From assembly GCA_013399015.1 (NCBI GenBank), contig VWZX01005783.1, positions 311,555-375,554 on the forward strand: a DNA stretch of 64,000 nt, given 5' to 3'. The DNA comes from Galbula dea. Its lineage: Eukaryota > Chordata > Aves > Piciformes > Galbulidae. The stretch's first letter is position 1, and every line of letters starts with the position of its first letter. The position numbers and the translations under genes were made by a program. Under the pieces are notes generated by a model, which had not been told where the DNA came from, searched no databases, and worked only from the letters and a program-made list of their open reading frames with translations. Positions 1 through 13,300 of the stretch are shown here, piece by piece.

Positions 1-3000
1 AGAGTTAATTTGGACACTGTTTTCCTTTCCTTTATAGATTGAGGCTGATAATATGCACAGCATATTCTTCCTGCTAGGACAAAATCTAATATTTCTGGGT
101 GCCCACAACCTTCCTTAGAATCATAATAGAAAGATGAATACCCTCAGTGTGCTGCATGCAATATTAAAGCACTAATGATGCAATCAGTCTCTCTTAGCCC
201 CAGTAACAAAGGAAAGAATTACACTACCCTTCCTGGGCATAATTCTGCACTGTGGTGTGGGCTCTGATGGCTGGGTGCCCACACCAGTCCCTGCCTGCCT
301 CTCATCCCTCAGCTGGGGCACTGCCATGCCATCTGTGCCAGGGGCCCATGCCAAATCCCTTTCGTGAGCAGTCCACCTTTCTGTGTCTGCACAAATGGCC
401 AGAGCCTGGAGCACCTCCTAGGACTGGAGCAGCAGGTACCGCTGGCACTGCCACCCTTGCTGCAGGGAGCTGGGGGCTGAATTGTGTCCATGTGCTAGGG
501 GCCTAGCTAAGCCATCCTGCAGCTGTCACATCTGCAGGAGGCTGGGCTGTCAGCTTCAGCTGTCTGGGAGGAACATGCCTTTGTACCCTCCCTTCTGTGT
601 TATCGGTTCATGCATTCGCTGGTGCTGTGCTCCATGTACCCCTGAACGCTCCAGGTTCGGTGTCCTCTCTGGCAGATGTGGTGTCAGGGGCAGTTCAAGT
701 GATTCCCCGTTAGGGCATGGGAGAGCTGAGCCTGGGTCATGCAGAATTAGCCTGTGCCTCCTTCAGTAAACAGAAATGCAGCAGTTTGTGCTCATTAGGC
801 TCTAATGCCATGTGGTTGGCAGCACACTGCTCTTGCATACCTGTGGGTTCCATCCCTTCCTGCTCCTTGTGGGTATCTGGGTGGGGGTATCATGGAGCCA
901 GCCAAAATGTGGGCACCTCTCCCTGAAGCTGCAAGTGCCTGATGTTCCAGGGGAGTTTGGTTGTATTAAATGGGTATTAACAATGTGGCTTTCTGCCCCA
1001 GCTCTGAGGCATCACGCCTCTCTCTCCCCTACTCCGTGTCTCTGGTGGGGCTGGGGGAGCTCACAGGCGTGGGGAACAGGGTGGTGGGCTACGAGTAATG
1101 TTAATTTTGGCTGGTGCAGACAGTGCCAGGGAGGTATCCTCCCCCAGGCCTTTGTTTCTTCAGTTTGGCTGATGAGTTATGAGTTGGCTGTGGCTGCGCT
1201 GAAAGGAGGGGGACTTTTTTCCTTTTGTTTTTGAGCCCAAATGTGTGAAATACCTGGAGGGGAAGTTGGGAGGCGAGAAAATGTCATTGAAGACAAACTG
1301 TTTCTGGGTGTGAGGTGGCGCTGCGCAGACACTGATGTGATACCCTAGAACAGAGGGAGGCTGCTGGCCTTTGGGGGGATGGAGTTGTGTCGTTGGGGTA
1401 TTTTTAACTTTTGCCTGGTTCAAATGCTGTTTGTCACCTGTTTGTGGTGGCTGACATGGCTCTAGGGGGCTGCTGGGTTTGTGGGGATGGGGAGCAAGGA
1501 GAGCTCTGCTAATGTCCTCACTGGCCAGCAGCTTCCTGGTGCTGGTTCTGCTGGTGTGGGAAAGGGTGAGCAGGAAATGGAGACAATGTCCCTGTGGCTG
1601 CATCGAGGTCCTGCACTCCCAGGCTCCAAAATCCTGGGGGAGGTATGTGAATCACTCTTGGTGTCAATAAAGCATAAGAAAGGACCTCCCAGAATATTTT
1701 TGACCTGCTGACTGCAGAGACCTTCTGCTGAAGGGGAGCCTAGCCCTGCTTTGCACACCTCCCTATCACCCTTTCTGCTCCCACGCTGCCTCTCACAGCA
1801 GTGAGTTCATGTCAGGACTGAAGTGGCAGAACATGATGTGGTAATTGGTGGTTACAGCATTGGAAGAGTAAACGTTTAAATGGAGAGCTGGCTCTTTTCC
1901 TGGGGCTCTCCAAGTTGTTTCTGGTGGGATGCCAGCTATAGATTGATCTTCCCATGGCTGCTGTCGCTGACTGCTTCTGTGTGCAGGGCTGGGCTGGAGC
2001 TGCAGCCGTTGTGTGTTGTTCTGATGCTCTGCAGAGCTCAGCCATGTAGGGAAGCTCCCTGCTTTTATTTTCAGGCGTGTAAATCATGAGCAGCTCAGTA
2101 GAGCTGGGCAGAAATCAACTGTTACAAGTGTAAGAAAGATGTGACCTGGGGGAAGATGAGGTGAGAAGATCATGTCATGCTGCTACCATTGCAGAGCTTT
2201 CACGGGGAGTGTGCAGTCCAGAAACAAATGTGCTCCAAGCAAATGTCTGCTCCAAACATTTCATGGTACCTCAGTTATGGCTTTGAGGCCTGAAGCATGT
2301 TAGGGATTTATTATTTTTTTTTTAAGTAATGTCCTTAAGAGCTCTAAAATGCAAAGGATTTATATCATTTCATGCCTTCAAGGAGAGATGGATGTGGGCA
2401 GAAAAGTAGGAGTTGAAATAGCTGGATTTCAGTCCAAGCTTTTTTACTGGAGTTGAGTGATTTCTCTCTTCAACTCCCTATCCCCCACTGCTTCTTTCAC
2501 ACATCAGACAGAATCCAAATGTCTCTCAGTTTAAAGCTTTTGGGTGTGTGGATGAGAATCTGACTCCTGCAAGTGCTAAGAGCTGCCTTGAGTCCCCAGG
2601 AGCTGTGGAGCCAGGCACTGCCCACCAACACTGAGTCCAGGGGATGTCTTTGGTGTGTGCCAGGCATCACTTCAAGTCACTGGAGTAGGAGGTGAGTGTT
2701 CAGGTAGATGAAGGTTCCCACTTTGACCTGCAGAGGGTGAGCCCATGTTGCAGCTCAGGCCTGAGTGGGTGCAGATAGACAATGGTGGCTGGTCCAGGGG
2801 ACATGATGCCCTACCTCGTAGGAGCCATGGACAGCCCATGGCACCCACTGGCCTCACCTTGCCCTGTGATGCAGAAGGCAGGTGCAGGGGGTGATAGCCT
2901 GTTTTCTTGGGACTTTGTGATTGGAAGCTCGTACCCAGCTAGAGGTCAGCATTTCCATTTAAATAGGATTTCTGAAGCCTGGTTGTTAAAGTCCCATGGG

Positions 3001-3775
3001 ATTTTTGGTGGCAGCCAGGCTTCAGACCCACATTTCAGCATTATGGAGCTGCTGGGAAACTGGAGGAGAGAAAAACTGCATGCTGCAGCTGTGCTGAGGC
3101 TACGTGGAAGATGCTTCACGGGGCTCCAGGACAGGCGAGGATCTGTTTGCCATGAGAGGTGAGGTGATGGAATTTATAGTTATCGAGGTTTAATGTTTTC
3201 AGGGAGGTGTCCTATAACATGCACTGGCGGGTCAGTTGGAGAATCCCCTACCAGGGAGGTAGACTGGTGCAGTGAACACAGCCCTACCATTTTGGGGACA
3301 GCTGGACAGCAGACCCTCCACATTGCCACCAGTGACTATGCACCAGGCACTGGAGGCTTGCTGGGCCAACAGATGGGATGGGACAGTTCCATGGCATGAT
3401 GCTGGTGAGTGATGCTGTGCCCATGGCTCAGCACCGATGCCCATGCTGCCCACGGCTCCTGCCATTAGGAGAAATACGATATTTGCAGTGTCAGGTTGTG
3501 AAAAGCCTGAGGCCACACACATAAAAAAAGAAAACCAAACAAAAAAGGAAATGACTTTTCTTCTGGTGTTTGCATGTGTGCGCGTGTGCATGCTACTGCG
3601 TGGGGACAGCTGACCAGGAGGTGCTCGGGTCCCCCTGCACCAGCACAGCGTGGTGCACACCAGCAGGAAGCACCCGCTGTGGACATCCTCTGCAGGACTG
3701 ACAACGTGGGTGCTGCTGGCCCCATCACCGCATTCCCCCATGGCTGGAGCTCCCTGGCAGCACCGAGCTGCCACC
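1..3775. other. 5' flank, no gene recognised
   Basis: No exon of a known family was recognised on either strand. The open frames here are short and lack coding character. The ATG of exon 1 is preceded by an open frame back to about 3650, so the 5' UTR may continue leftward from 3775. There is no TATA box and no CpG island just upstream, so the start of this transcript is not visible. Any additional non-coding first exon could lie here or left of the window. Confidence 0.5.
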
Positions 3776-3819
3776 ATGTTCCAGAGAAAGCGCAGCGTCT
3801 CCTTTGGTGGCTATGGCTG
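3776..3819 (+). CDS. RAP1GAP2: RAP1GAP2 coding exon 1 (canonical N-terminus)
   Basis: Encodes residues 1-14 and two bases of Trp15 (MFQRKRSVSFGGYGW). The ATG sits in a strong Kozak context (gccaccATG). The donor is gtgggt at 3820, leaving phase 2, and TG+G across the junction gives Trp followed by IDKTML from exon 2. R-K-R-S7-V-S9 is the family's regulatory site: in human platelets S9 binds 14-3-3 and phosphorylation of S7 by PKA/PKG releases it (established work on Rap1GAP2). Both serines and the basic run are kept here. The exon may extend upstream as 5' UTR. Confidence 0.9.
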
Positions 3820-6800
3820 GTGGGTGCCTTTTCTTTCTATCCTTCCTTTACTACCAAGAGCCTTCCCCCCTGCCGTGGCCACAAAGGAGGAAGCACCATG
3901 GTGCTGTGGCGCAGTGCCCTGGGCAGAGCCCTTCCTGCTGCCCCATGCCATGAGCAGTGCATGGGAGTTCAGAAGGATCTTCTTCCCCATGCCCATGGAG
4001 ATGCCAAGCACAGTGGGTGCCTCTGTGCCCCAGCAGTAGGAGGACCTCCCCGGGAGCTCCTGGTGGGCTGTCATGTGCACATCACCTTAAGGAGCATCCT
4101 GTGGCTCTCCCTCCACTCTTTTCTCTCACTGCTGAGGACCCTCTGCCTGGGCAGTGATGCGTACAGCTGCCTTTGGTACCTGGAGTCTTACCTGGTTCAT
4201 GGCAGGTTCCTGGTGCCTCCTCAAGCTGTCCCTGCTCTGCCCTCAGCAGAGCACCACAGCTGACACCTGCACCCTGGGTTCAGTGGGACTCTCTGCTTCA
4301 CATATCCCTTCCTTCTGAGAAGTGTTCATCTATAGGGAAATAGTTTGAGAAAATAACACTGTTCTCCCTATGCCCTTCCTCCAGTTTCCTCCTCTCTGGA
4401 GCATTTAATGCACGCTCCAAGTCTGTGGTGTTTGTGTGGGAGCTGGTGGTGGAAAAAGCAATTTTATGATGCTTTTGGCTGTTTGGTGCTGGGCAGAAGG
4501 TCACTCTGCCTTACCTTCCCTGTGCCAGAGTGGCTAGGCAGCTGGGAGCACTGGGGATTTTGGGACCAGTGCTTGTGCTGATGGACTTGGAGCTGCTTGA
4601 AACCTGCCAGGGGAAGCGCTGAGTAATGGTGATGGTTGTGGAAGGGCGGTGAACTTGTCAAGGGTTTTGGTGAAGTCTCCTGGGGACAGAAGCACGCTCC
4701 TTACCAAAACCAAGCATTCTGTGTCAGCTGGATTTTTTTTTCTTTACATAAAAATGGGAAGGAAGCACTCTGATCAACTTTTGTACAAACATGTTCTGTG
4801 AGATGTGGGCTCGTTTTTGTGGCAGAGAGAAATTGCAGCTCTTGGGCACCTGTTGGGAGCAGTGACTCTGGGGCCCTGACCACACCAGGCACATCCTGGG
4901 GGCTAGTGCTGTTGGCAGCTTCCCTCTGCGATGGAGTGGAGCCGTTACCCCTTCACAGGGCACATGGGGGCTGGCTGGGCTTTGCTCAGTTGTTTTCCTT
5001 CTGCACTTTGGCAGTTGCAGGGAAAAGATAACTATGAGCTGGAGAGTCACACAGGAAAATGTGGTTTGCTGGCTGCTGGGGGCTGTGCCAGTATCACAGC
5101 CTGGGCTGGAGGGAAGCAGGCGCAGGCTTCCCTCTAAATATCTCCATCAGTGTCTGCAGTGAGAAAGGGAGATTAGGGGGTACAGGGAGAGCGCTGCTCT
5201 CCTTGGGGGAGCTCACAGATGGGGTTGCTGAACAGGGGGATCCCTGGAGAAGACACCCCTCGCAGTCATGTGTCACCTGGAAAGCACTGCACAGCTGTGA
5301 AAATGCTTCCCAAGGTGTTTATGGGAAAGGAAGGGACATGCTGCAGCCCCATACCTGCATCTGCAGCTTCTCAGGGCCGCCCGGGTCGGTGGCTGGCACA
5401 CCCTTCCTGTGGAGACCGCGTCGAGGGGTGGCTGGGCACACCCAGCTGCTGCTCACTCTAGCTGCAGTCACTATTTCCAGCCCTTCACTGGAGTGTAAAT
5501 CATGGGGTTTTTAATGTCTACCAGCTGCAACTGCTGCCAGCAAGGTGCTGTGGTACCAAGACAAGTGTCTTTTGGTGCTGCCACTCTTGCTTGGAGGGAC
5601 GATGCAGAGCCATGGTGTGTGCATCCTCAGGAGCTGCCACTACAGCCCCACCTGCACCCACTGTCGACTGCTCCTTTCTCTGGCCCTGCTCTTGATGGCA
5701 CCAGGGCAGACACCCTTTTTGGTGGTGCTGCCAGGCCTGGGGAGCCCCAGGGCTATGCTGGGGTGCAAAGGGTGGGGGGGGTGTGGAGTGTTTCACTTCA
5801 CCTCGCCTTCTGAGGGGATGCAGGGCAGGGCCTGACGAAGTGATTCTTGTAACTTAGTCATAGTGTGACTGCGGTTTCCCCACCAGAGGGTTTCTTTCTC
5901 ATGTGATTCTTTTCTATTTGTTGCCTTTTTTCTCCCCCTCTCCTCAAGAAGCCAAATAACAGCAACGGATTTTTCTTCCTGTGGTTCTGGATGAAGCCAC
6001 TCGGTGCAGCTCCCTGCTCCAGCACAGGTCCTGCCCCAGCCACACACTGTCCCCATGGCTCATCTGCATCTGCTGCTGAGTTTGGCAACAGCTGCTTACA
6101 CCAGTGTGCTTTAATGTTCAACTTGATTTAGTGATCACCAGGGTCTCTGGACAGGCTTGTTAAGGACTGTAACAATCATGGGTGCCATGGGTCCATTTTT
6201 AGGAGCACAGGAGCTGATGTTTTGGGAAATGCCTGGAATGAAGCTCCTGTGGCCTTGAGGTTTTGTGAAGTTGGTCCATGAGAAGGACTTAGGGAAGGGT
6301 CATGGTGCACACAGGCAGGGTGGGCAGGAGGTACTGAGGTGGCTTTGTCCTCTCCCATGGGGAGCGGGGACACCCCGCATGGGGTTCCTGCTCCCCCTGC
6401 CCTGCTCTGCCTGTGGCATGGTGTGCCAGGAGATCTGGTGTGCTGGGGATCTGTCCCCTCTGCGACACTGCCAGTGCAGCCTCTTCCTGATGGAGAAGTT
6501 CAGCCTGGCAGCACAGGGAGGTAAAGCTGCGAGTAGAGGGGAAGCTGCATTTCTGCAGCCCTGTCATGGCCTCTGGGATCACAGTGCAAGGCAAATGGGG
6601 GCTGGGGCTTTTATGGTGCTGGAGTTTTGGTGTTCTGTTTGGTTTTTGTTTTTTTTTTTCTTTTTCTTTTTTTTTTTTTTTTTTAAGAGGTGTGGAATTA
6701 ATTCCATGTGGCAGATAACAGAGCATTTGCAAGGACTGCCAAAAGACATAATTTTGCATTTTGAGACATTACAATGATTTGCGTTAATTAATGTTAATGT

Positions 6801-7361
6801 GGCTTTAACCACAGTGATTTTTGTGGAGCTAGGCACTAATTAACAGTGCCAAATAAATAAATGAAGTGACTAGAGCTCCCTAATCCTTCTGACCCCCTTC
6901 AGACCTCTTGCAAGGCTGAGTTTGGAGGCTCTGGTAGTATCTTCCTGGCACACCAAGTCTGTCACAAGTCAGTGTTTAAATCTGTGTCTTGTGGGAGATG
7001 GGAACAGCCCTTTGGAGAGAGCTGGGACATGGGTAGTGTCCTCCTCTGGTGCTTGCTTCACCTCCTGCTTTTCAGATAAGGAGCCAACCATTCTCTGTTG
7101 GTCACCACTAGGAAATACCTGGGGGGATTTTGTTTTACTTGCCACCAGGCTTCACTTTGGGTTAAATTTTGGCTGGTTTGTTTTTCTTTTTGTTTTCCTG
7201 GTCAAGTGTTTCTGTGGTGATTGTTATCAGCTGGTCTGGTGGCACCTCTGAAGGAGATTCTGCGGTCAGGTTTGCCAGCAGCCCCTGGTACTTCAGTCTG
7301 GAGGAGGGACAGCTCAAAGCTCCTGCGCCCACAGTAACACAATCCTCTGCTTTCTTCCCAG
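3820..7361 (+). other. RAP1GAP2: RAP1GAP2 intron 1
   Basis: Intron between the first two canonical coding exons, gtgggt to ttcccag. Apart from the T-rich tract at about 6642-6684 nothing was recognised: no exon, no CR1 copy and no CpG island. Confidence 0.8.
6642..6684. repeat. Poly(T)-rich tract
   Basis: About 40 bases almost entirely T, interrupted by single C and G bases, inside intron 1. It may be simple-sequence expansion or the A-tail of an old minus-strand insertion. No retrocopy was recognised beside it. Confidence 0.85.
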
Positions 7362-7397
7362 GATCGACAAGACCATGCTCGCCAGCCTGAAGATCAA
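7362..7397 (+). CDS. RAP1GAP2: RAP1GAP2 coding exon 2
   Basis: 36-nt exon between tttcttcccag and gtgagt, encoding (W)IDKTMLASLKI(K), residues 15-27. It begins and ends in phase 2, so skipping it joins exon 1 to exon 3 in frame with the loss of 12 codons. The peptide closely matches the vertebrate RAP1GAP2 N-terminus. Confidence 0.92.
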
Positions 7398-10300
7398 GTG
7401 AGTACCTGCACTCCTAAAGTGATTTCCCTGCATGATGCGTGGTGCTGAGAGAAGGCTTAGGGCGTGGAGGAAGCCTTCTTGTTAGCTGGGCTGTCTTCCT
7501 GGTTCCAGCTCTGTGCACTGGTAGAGCAGCCAGATCTACCCATTCCTGGAAATAGTTACGTGCATGGCCCACAGCTGCTTCTCCTGTCAGCTCCAAGGCC
7601 ATTCGTGCACTGGGTGGTTATAATAAGCACAGTGGCTGTAGGAGCAGTGGGTGAAGGCATGGACTGTGCAATTCACGGGGCACTGGCTCTTGGGCGGGAT
7701 GGGAAATGGACACGGTGGCCTGCCCCTGAGCTTCTGGCTGTAAATTCACTGAAGTTTGGAGTTTTTTTGGTTTTGCATCTTGCAGTCTGGAAAGGGGGTG
7801 GGTGTCAGTGGGATAGTGGGTGCCTGTTCTTGTTACCCAGCTCCTGTTCTCATGCTACTGGTGGAGCTCTGGGCAGTGCTCTGGAAGGGACAGAGATGCT
7901 CTTGGATCCCATGGAGGTCTGGGAGCTGGTGATGTTGTATGATGGGTTCATCTCAGGTTTGCCACAGGCTTGCCAAATGCTGGTGGCATGGGCTGTGTAA
8001 CTCCTGGTGAGACGGCTGCTGGGAGATATCCTGCTCTGTAATGGAGGTATGTGCAGGACCACCATGCCTGCTGGAAAATGCCATTGGCTTGGTGAGGAAG
8101 AGCAAGAAGGAAAGGGATGGTGGTACCAGTGTTTGCTGTTCCCCGGGCACTTACAGTTGTCTGGGACCTGCCGCATTATCCTGCTGGACCTTGTCCTCTA
8201 CACTCTGTGGCCAGAGAGACCAATCCCTTCCCTCCTGCTGAGACACATCTCCAGTTCTGGATAAACTTCCCAAGTTGGGTTTTCTGTTGCAAGCACATGT
8301 ACAGCTCCAGTGCCATCAGCATAACTGTGCTAATATAGAAATATTCTGGCCAAGCCTCCCTTGAGCTGCAAGTAATGTGTATGGTGACAGCTCATGTGGT
8401 TTCCCTCTATAATCATTACTTGTGCAAATTATTCATTAACAGAAAAGTCTGCAGAAAGCCTTGGGGGAACCACTGCCTGGGTGGAAAGAGCACAATGGAA
8501 AGGCTGCTGCTAAGCTCCTTGCTTGGGTTTTTGCTGAACTAATAGGAAGTTTAAATCAATGTCTAAAACTTTTGGGAGCAGAGGGAAATCTCAGTAGACT
8601 TTCCTTTTCTCATGGAGTGGAGAAGTGCTCCTTGTATGCTGCTCTATACTGTGCCCTGATTTTTTTTTTTCCCAGCTGTTCTGCTACAGAAATACTGTTT
8701 AACCTCTTTTCACCACCACGGTGGACAATTAATGCTGCACTCATGGCTTGCTGCCATGCTCCAGCTTGGGCTGGGATGAGGGTCTGGGGACAAGTTTCCC
8801 TCTCCCTCCTTTCCTCCTGCCCTCGTCAGAGGAGTGGGTTTGCTCAGAACATTCAATGAGCATCCACTGAAGCTGGTTTATCATCACTATCTGCAGCTAA
8901 TGCCTTCCACAGCCTCCTAACACTTCTGGTTTGTGGACAGATTGCATCATTAAATGGCTCCATGATTGGGCCCCAGCCAGAGCCATATTAGGTATTTGTA
9001 AAAGCTTTAAAATAAAAAATAAGAAAAAATCAAAACTGTTTTTCTAATGCCCTTTTATTATTGCTGCAGCCTCCTGGCTAAGACACCAGGCGTAAGCAAT
9101 TTTCTTTCGCTGTATAACTTGTTAACCAAAAGACAAGCTGCTTTCTGCAAGCCAAGGAGCACTTCACAAAGCCTTGTGTGTGCTGCTAACATCAATATTG
9201 ACTTGATGATGCCTGGCAGAGGAGTAGTAGCTCATGGTGCTGGATGTAGCCCCAAGCTCTGGGCTGCAGAGGGGATCACAATGTGGTTGGGGGATGCAGG
9301 ACTCCCAGCCTGAGCTGGCCCCCTCATGCTGGGGTAAGGGCTGTTTGCTGGGGAGCATCCAGCCCCTGCATCCTAGGAAGCATGGCTGAGGGGAGCAGGG
9401 AGCTGATTTCGGGGTGAGGTCCTGTGCAAAGTCAGTGTTTGGTGGGACGAAGCATGAAGCCAGGCTGTGGGATGCTCCCTGTCTGCTCTCATTGTTCGTT
9501 GTGATAAACTTGCATGCAGGTGGCACTAGAGCATCAAAGCAGTTTTCCCTCTGTCTCTCCTTCTTTTCCCCTTCTTTTAATTTGGTTTCATTAGTTCCTA
9601 TGGTAACCATGAATATGTCTGAGGGACTCACTTGAGAGAGTGAGTAGCCACTGTGGAGTGGACGTGTGGAGGAGAGGTAGTGGAGAGAGAGCACTGGCAT
9701 CACAGTCAGGGCTCAGCTGGCACCAGTTGATGACAAGCACTTCTGGAGAGTGACCAGGCAGGAAACCATCAGCTTATCAAAAGATCTTTGTGTATCAAAA
9801 CTCAACTCCAGCCAGTGGAGGTTGTCTGGTGAGTTTGTTCTCTTCTGACAGCTGCCCTGCATTGACCCCGGGCAGCATCATGAGTATTGGGGTCCCAAGG
9901 GGCCAGGCAGGGATCTTGAGCCCCCCCTGCCTTGGGAAGTCCTTGTGCTGGGAACATTGAAGGTGGGATGGGGATGAGTGGAGATATCTCTATCCTCTGA
10001 TGGGGATGAACTGGAGGAGACCTTCCTCCATCCAGTCAGACTTCCTGGGAATGAACTGGTCGGGTGATGTCCCACAAAGGAGGTCAGCCAGACCTTTGCC
10101 TGCCTGAGGGCTCCTCAGCTCTCTACACTCTGGTTATTTTCTGTTTGTTATCACCAGTGGGGTGGACTGAGAAATGATGGAGTATTTGAGAAAAAAGCCC
10201 TTTCTTCAGGGAAAGGGTCATGTCTTGCTTTAGCCTTATACCCCCAAAATAGCAATGAAATAATCATGTCTCTGTGGAACAGAGGAGCCTTGTATACCAA

Positions 10301-13300
10301 TTACTGAGAGTCTGTATGTGTACAGCTAAAACTCACATGAAAGAGCATGTGATGCTCATCTGATGGTGGGAACAGCAGTGGAAGATAAAGGTGGGAAGAG
10401 GAGAGATGAAAGATTCACTTGACCTTTGGTAAAACAAGCTGTGTCCAGGCTTGATGCTCTTTAATATTTGATAGGCTGGAGCTGAGTTAATGGGAAGATG
10501 TGGGAATGATTTAGCTTCTTAGCAGTAGCTGCACTGACTGTTGCAGTAATCTTGAAGGTTTGTGCTTAGGTCTTGTGAGGACAAGGGCTGGGCAGCAGAT
10601 TATGTCTAAGTTAATTCCTGTGACTTTATTGCCACCTTTTAAAATGGGTAATTGCATGCAAATTCATGTTTTGCAATTATACTTCAGCTGTAGTAGCATG
10701 TGTCACACTACCAAAAAATGCAAAACTCTAGCAAAGCAGAGGAGGAAGGAGGCAGGGGAGCAGGACTCCTGTCTCACTTCATTCCCAATTGCTCATCTCT
10801 GGGGATGCTCCGGCAGAGACCCACTCCCAGCTGGCGTGCCGAGGGGCTGCTGTATCAGCTCTGGTACAGAAATGCAAGAGGAGAGCTGAGCATATAGAGC
10901 CAGGGAGTGAAGGGTGCCCTGGGACTTGGGGAAAACTTTTGACATCAATTAAAAGCAGCGCTGGGGCTGGAGGGGCAGAATGAGATAGAAGGTGGGCCAG
11001 GCTTCCAGCCAGGTTCTGGGCAGAGTCTCTACATAGGTCTGTGGGTGAGCATTAACTGGACTCTCAGCTGAGATGAAGGTTGTTTAATGCCTCTTACCCC
11101 ACAGCTCAGACGTTCCTCTCCCCCTGAGTGATGCCTTTCTCTCTCTGAAGTTGCTTCTGTCAGTCATACTAATTTTTATTGATATGCATGTGGTTCATCT
11201 AATCACAGTAAATTCTTCTGATTTCCCTAAGCCATCATTCACAGTCCCCTGACCCTAATCTCACCCTGATTTTTGGTAAAGCTTTTCTGGAAACTTAATC
11301 CATCTGTGATGGGTCATGAACCAGCTGTCCCCTCACAGCTGTTGGGCGAGTTCCCACAGGGTTCTCCTGTGTTGATGTGGCAATGAGGGGTCCGAGTGCA
11401 CCCTGCAATGGAACAGTCCCTTCCAATGATGGTGTAACCCTAGTTTATCTTTTTTAATGCTTCCCCAGTGAAGCTGCTGCTCTGCCTCCTCTCCAGGGAA
11501 GTTCCTGGGGCACCATGGACATGTGAGGCAGTGGCAGCTTGGAGGCATGTTGCCAGACACAGCATCCCAGCCAAAATGAGTCCTTGGTTGGTGGCAGGTC
11601 TTGTGGCAGGTCCTTGATGGGATAAAGCCCCTTGAGAGTGCCAGGAGGCTGCAGGGAGGTGGCCAGGGATGGTGAGAGGTCCCTGGTGCTGGCTGCCTGT
11701 GTTCCTGCTCACTGTCTGCTGCCTCTGAGCCACCTCCACCCTTGCCAACACCAGGGGAGTCTAGGGCTGCGCAGATAAATGTCAGTACTGTCCTCACAGA
11801 GAGCTGAGATGACAGCTCTGCCTGGCAGGAGACTGGCTGGCAAGGGGGATAGTGAAGCATCTGCCCCACAGCCTTCTGGTCCAAATGGCCAGGGCATGGC
11901 AGGAGCTGTTCTGGGCTTTGGCTCTGCCAGGTCCAGATTCAAGTCCTTTACCTATTCAGTGAAGTTTTGGTGGTCTTCCAAGCTCCACTCTGACCAGGTT
12001 CGGGCATGTAGCTAGGACCAGGCAGTACGATTCGATCCTCCTCCCCTGGGAGGAGGTGACGGACATGTGTGAAAGTGGTTCTAAGTTCTCTTCTCTTGGC
12101 AGTGCAGATGCAAACAAGTGGGGAGAGGCAGTGCATCGCTGCGGTACGGCGCCATAGGCGCTTTCCCAGCTCAGCTGCAGCCTGCGAGTGCTTGGCCAGG
12201 GCTCCCCTCTGTCCCCTTGATCCCTGACGGTGCTTCTGTGGTTGAAGCTTCTTCCCAGGCATGCCGGCAGTCGGCACACGAGTGCTTGGCTTCTGCTGCT
12301 GCATGGTCCCATTGTGGGTGGTTAAAGAGAGGGGAGCTCATGCATTAGGCACTGGAGTCCTGCTGCAAAGTGGCTCTGCTAGGGAAGCTGTTCTCCCCTT
12401 TCAGGGGTTTTCTGTCTGTTATTGACCAGGCTGTTTCAAGTCCTCTCCTCCCACCTCTCACTGAAGCGGTGGTCACCCCTGTGGGCTCTAGTGTGAATAG
12501 GGGACTGCAAGGGATGGGGCACTACTTAGTGCCCTCAAGGGGAGGAGATATCAGGTGCTGGCTTTGCCTAGGGTCCTGGGTCATGCTGCCAGCTCCCACA
12601 TCCCAGCACGAGGCACTGCCTGTGCATCCTCAGGCTGGAGATCTTCAGCACGAGGAAGAGCCCCACCACCTTGGGAAGGGCCTGTCCCAGTCCTGGCCAC
12701 TTCTGTGAAATCTGGGCTTTACCCTTAAGGCAGTTCTGGCTGCAAGGCTGAGATACGGATGATTCTGTCCCCCATGGGTGCTGTGCAGGGCTCTGCCCTG
12801 CCTGGGGGTGAACAGGGGACACAGAGACTCCTCTCACAGCTCCAGAATGCTCCTTGCCACTGCTGAGCCCCTGATGCCGCAGCCATGTGCTCACTGGGGC
12901 TATGAATAGGTGCTGCTGATGGGCCGTGCTGCCCAGGGGCAGCATTGATGATGTTGGGGGTTATATCCAATGTCCTTAGTCAGGACAGAAATGGATTTGG
13001 GGGCTTCTTTTGGTTTAGTGGTGGTTTTTTTGGTGTATCTGTCTTGTGACTAAAGAGAAGCCCAAGCAGGCAAGTGCCAGGGCAGGTGGTGTCTGCCTCT
13101 GCCCTTGCCCCCCTGGCGCTCTGGGGCATGAAAGGAAAGGGATTCTGCCCACAGCGGGTTGATGCAGGACCAGGGTTTGGATATTGTGGCTGTGTCAGTC
13201 TTGGGGCAGTGTCTGGTGGAGCTCAAACAGCACAGAAGAATCCCACCAACACCATGTTCAAGTGTAGAGCCCCCCTCAAAACTGACTTCTGTTTTCTAAA

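Noticed and set aside
3574..4263. 229-codon open frame over exon 1
   Set aside because: It is in a different frame from MFQRKRSVSF. The exon 1 frame, donor and phase match RAP1GAP2, while this frame has no family resemblance.
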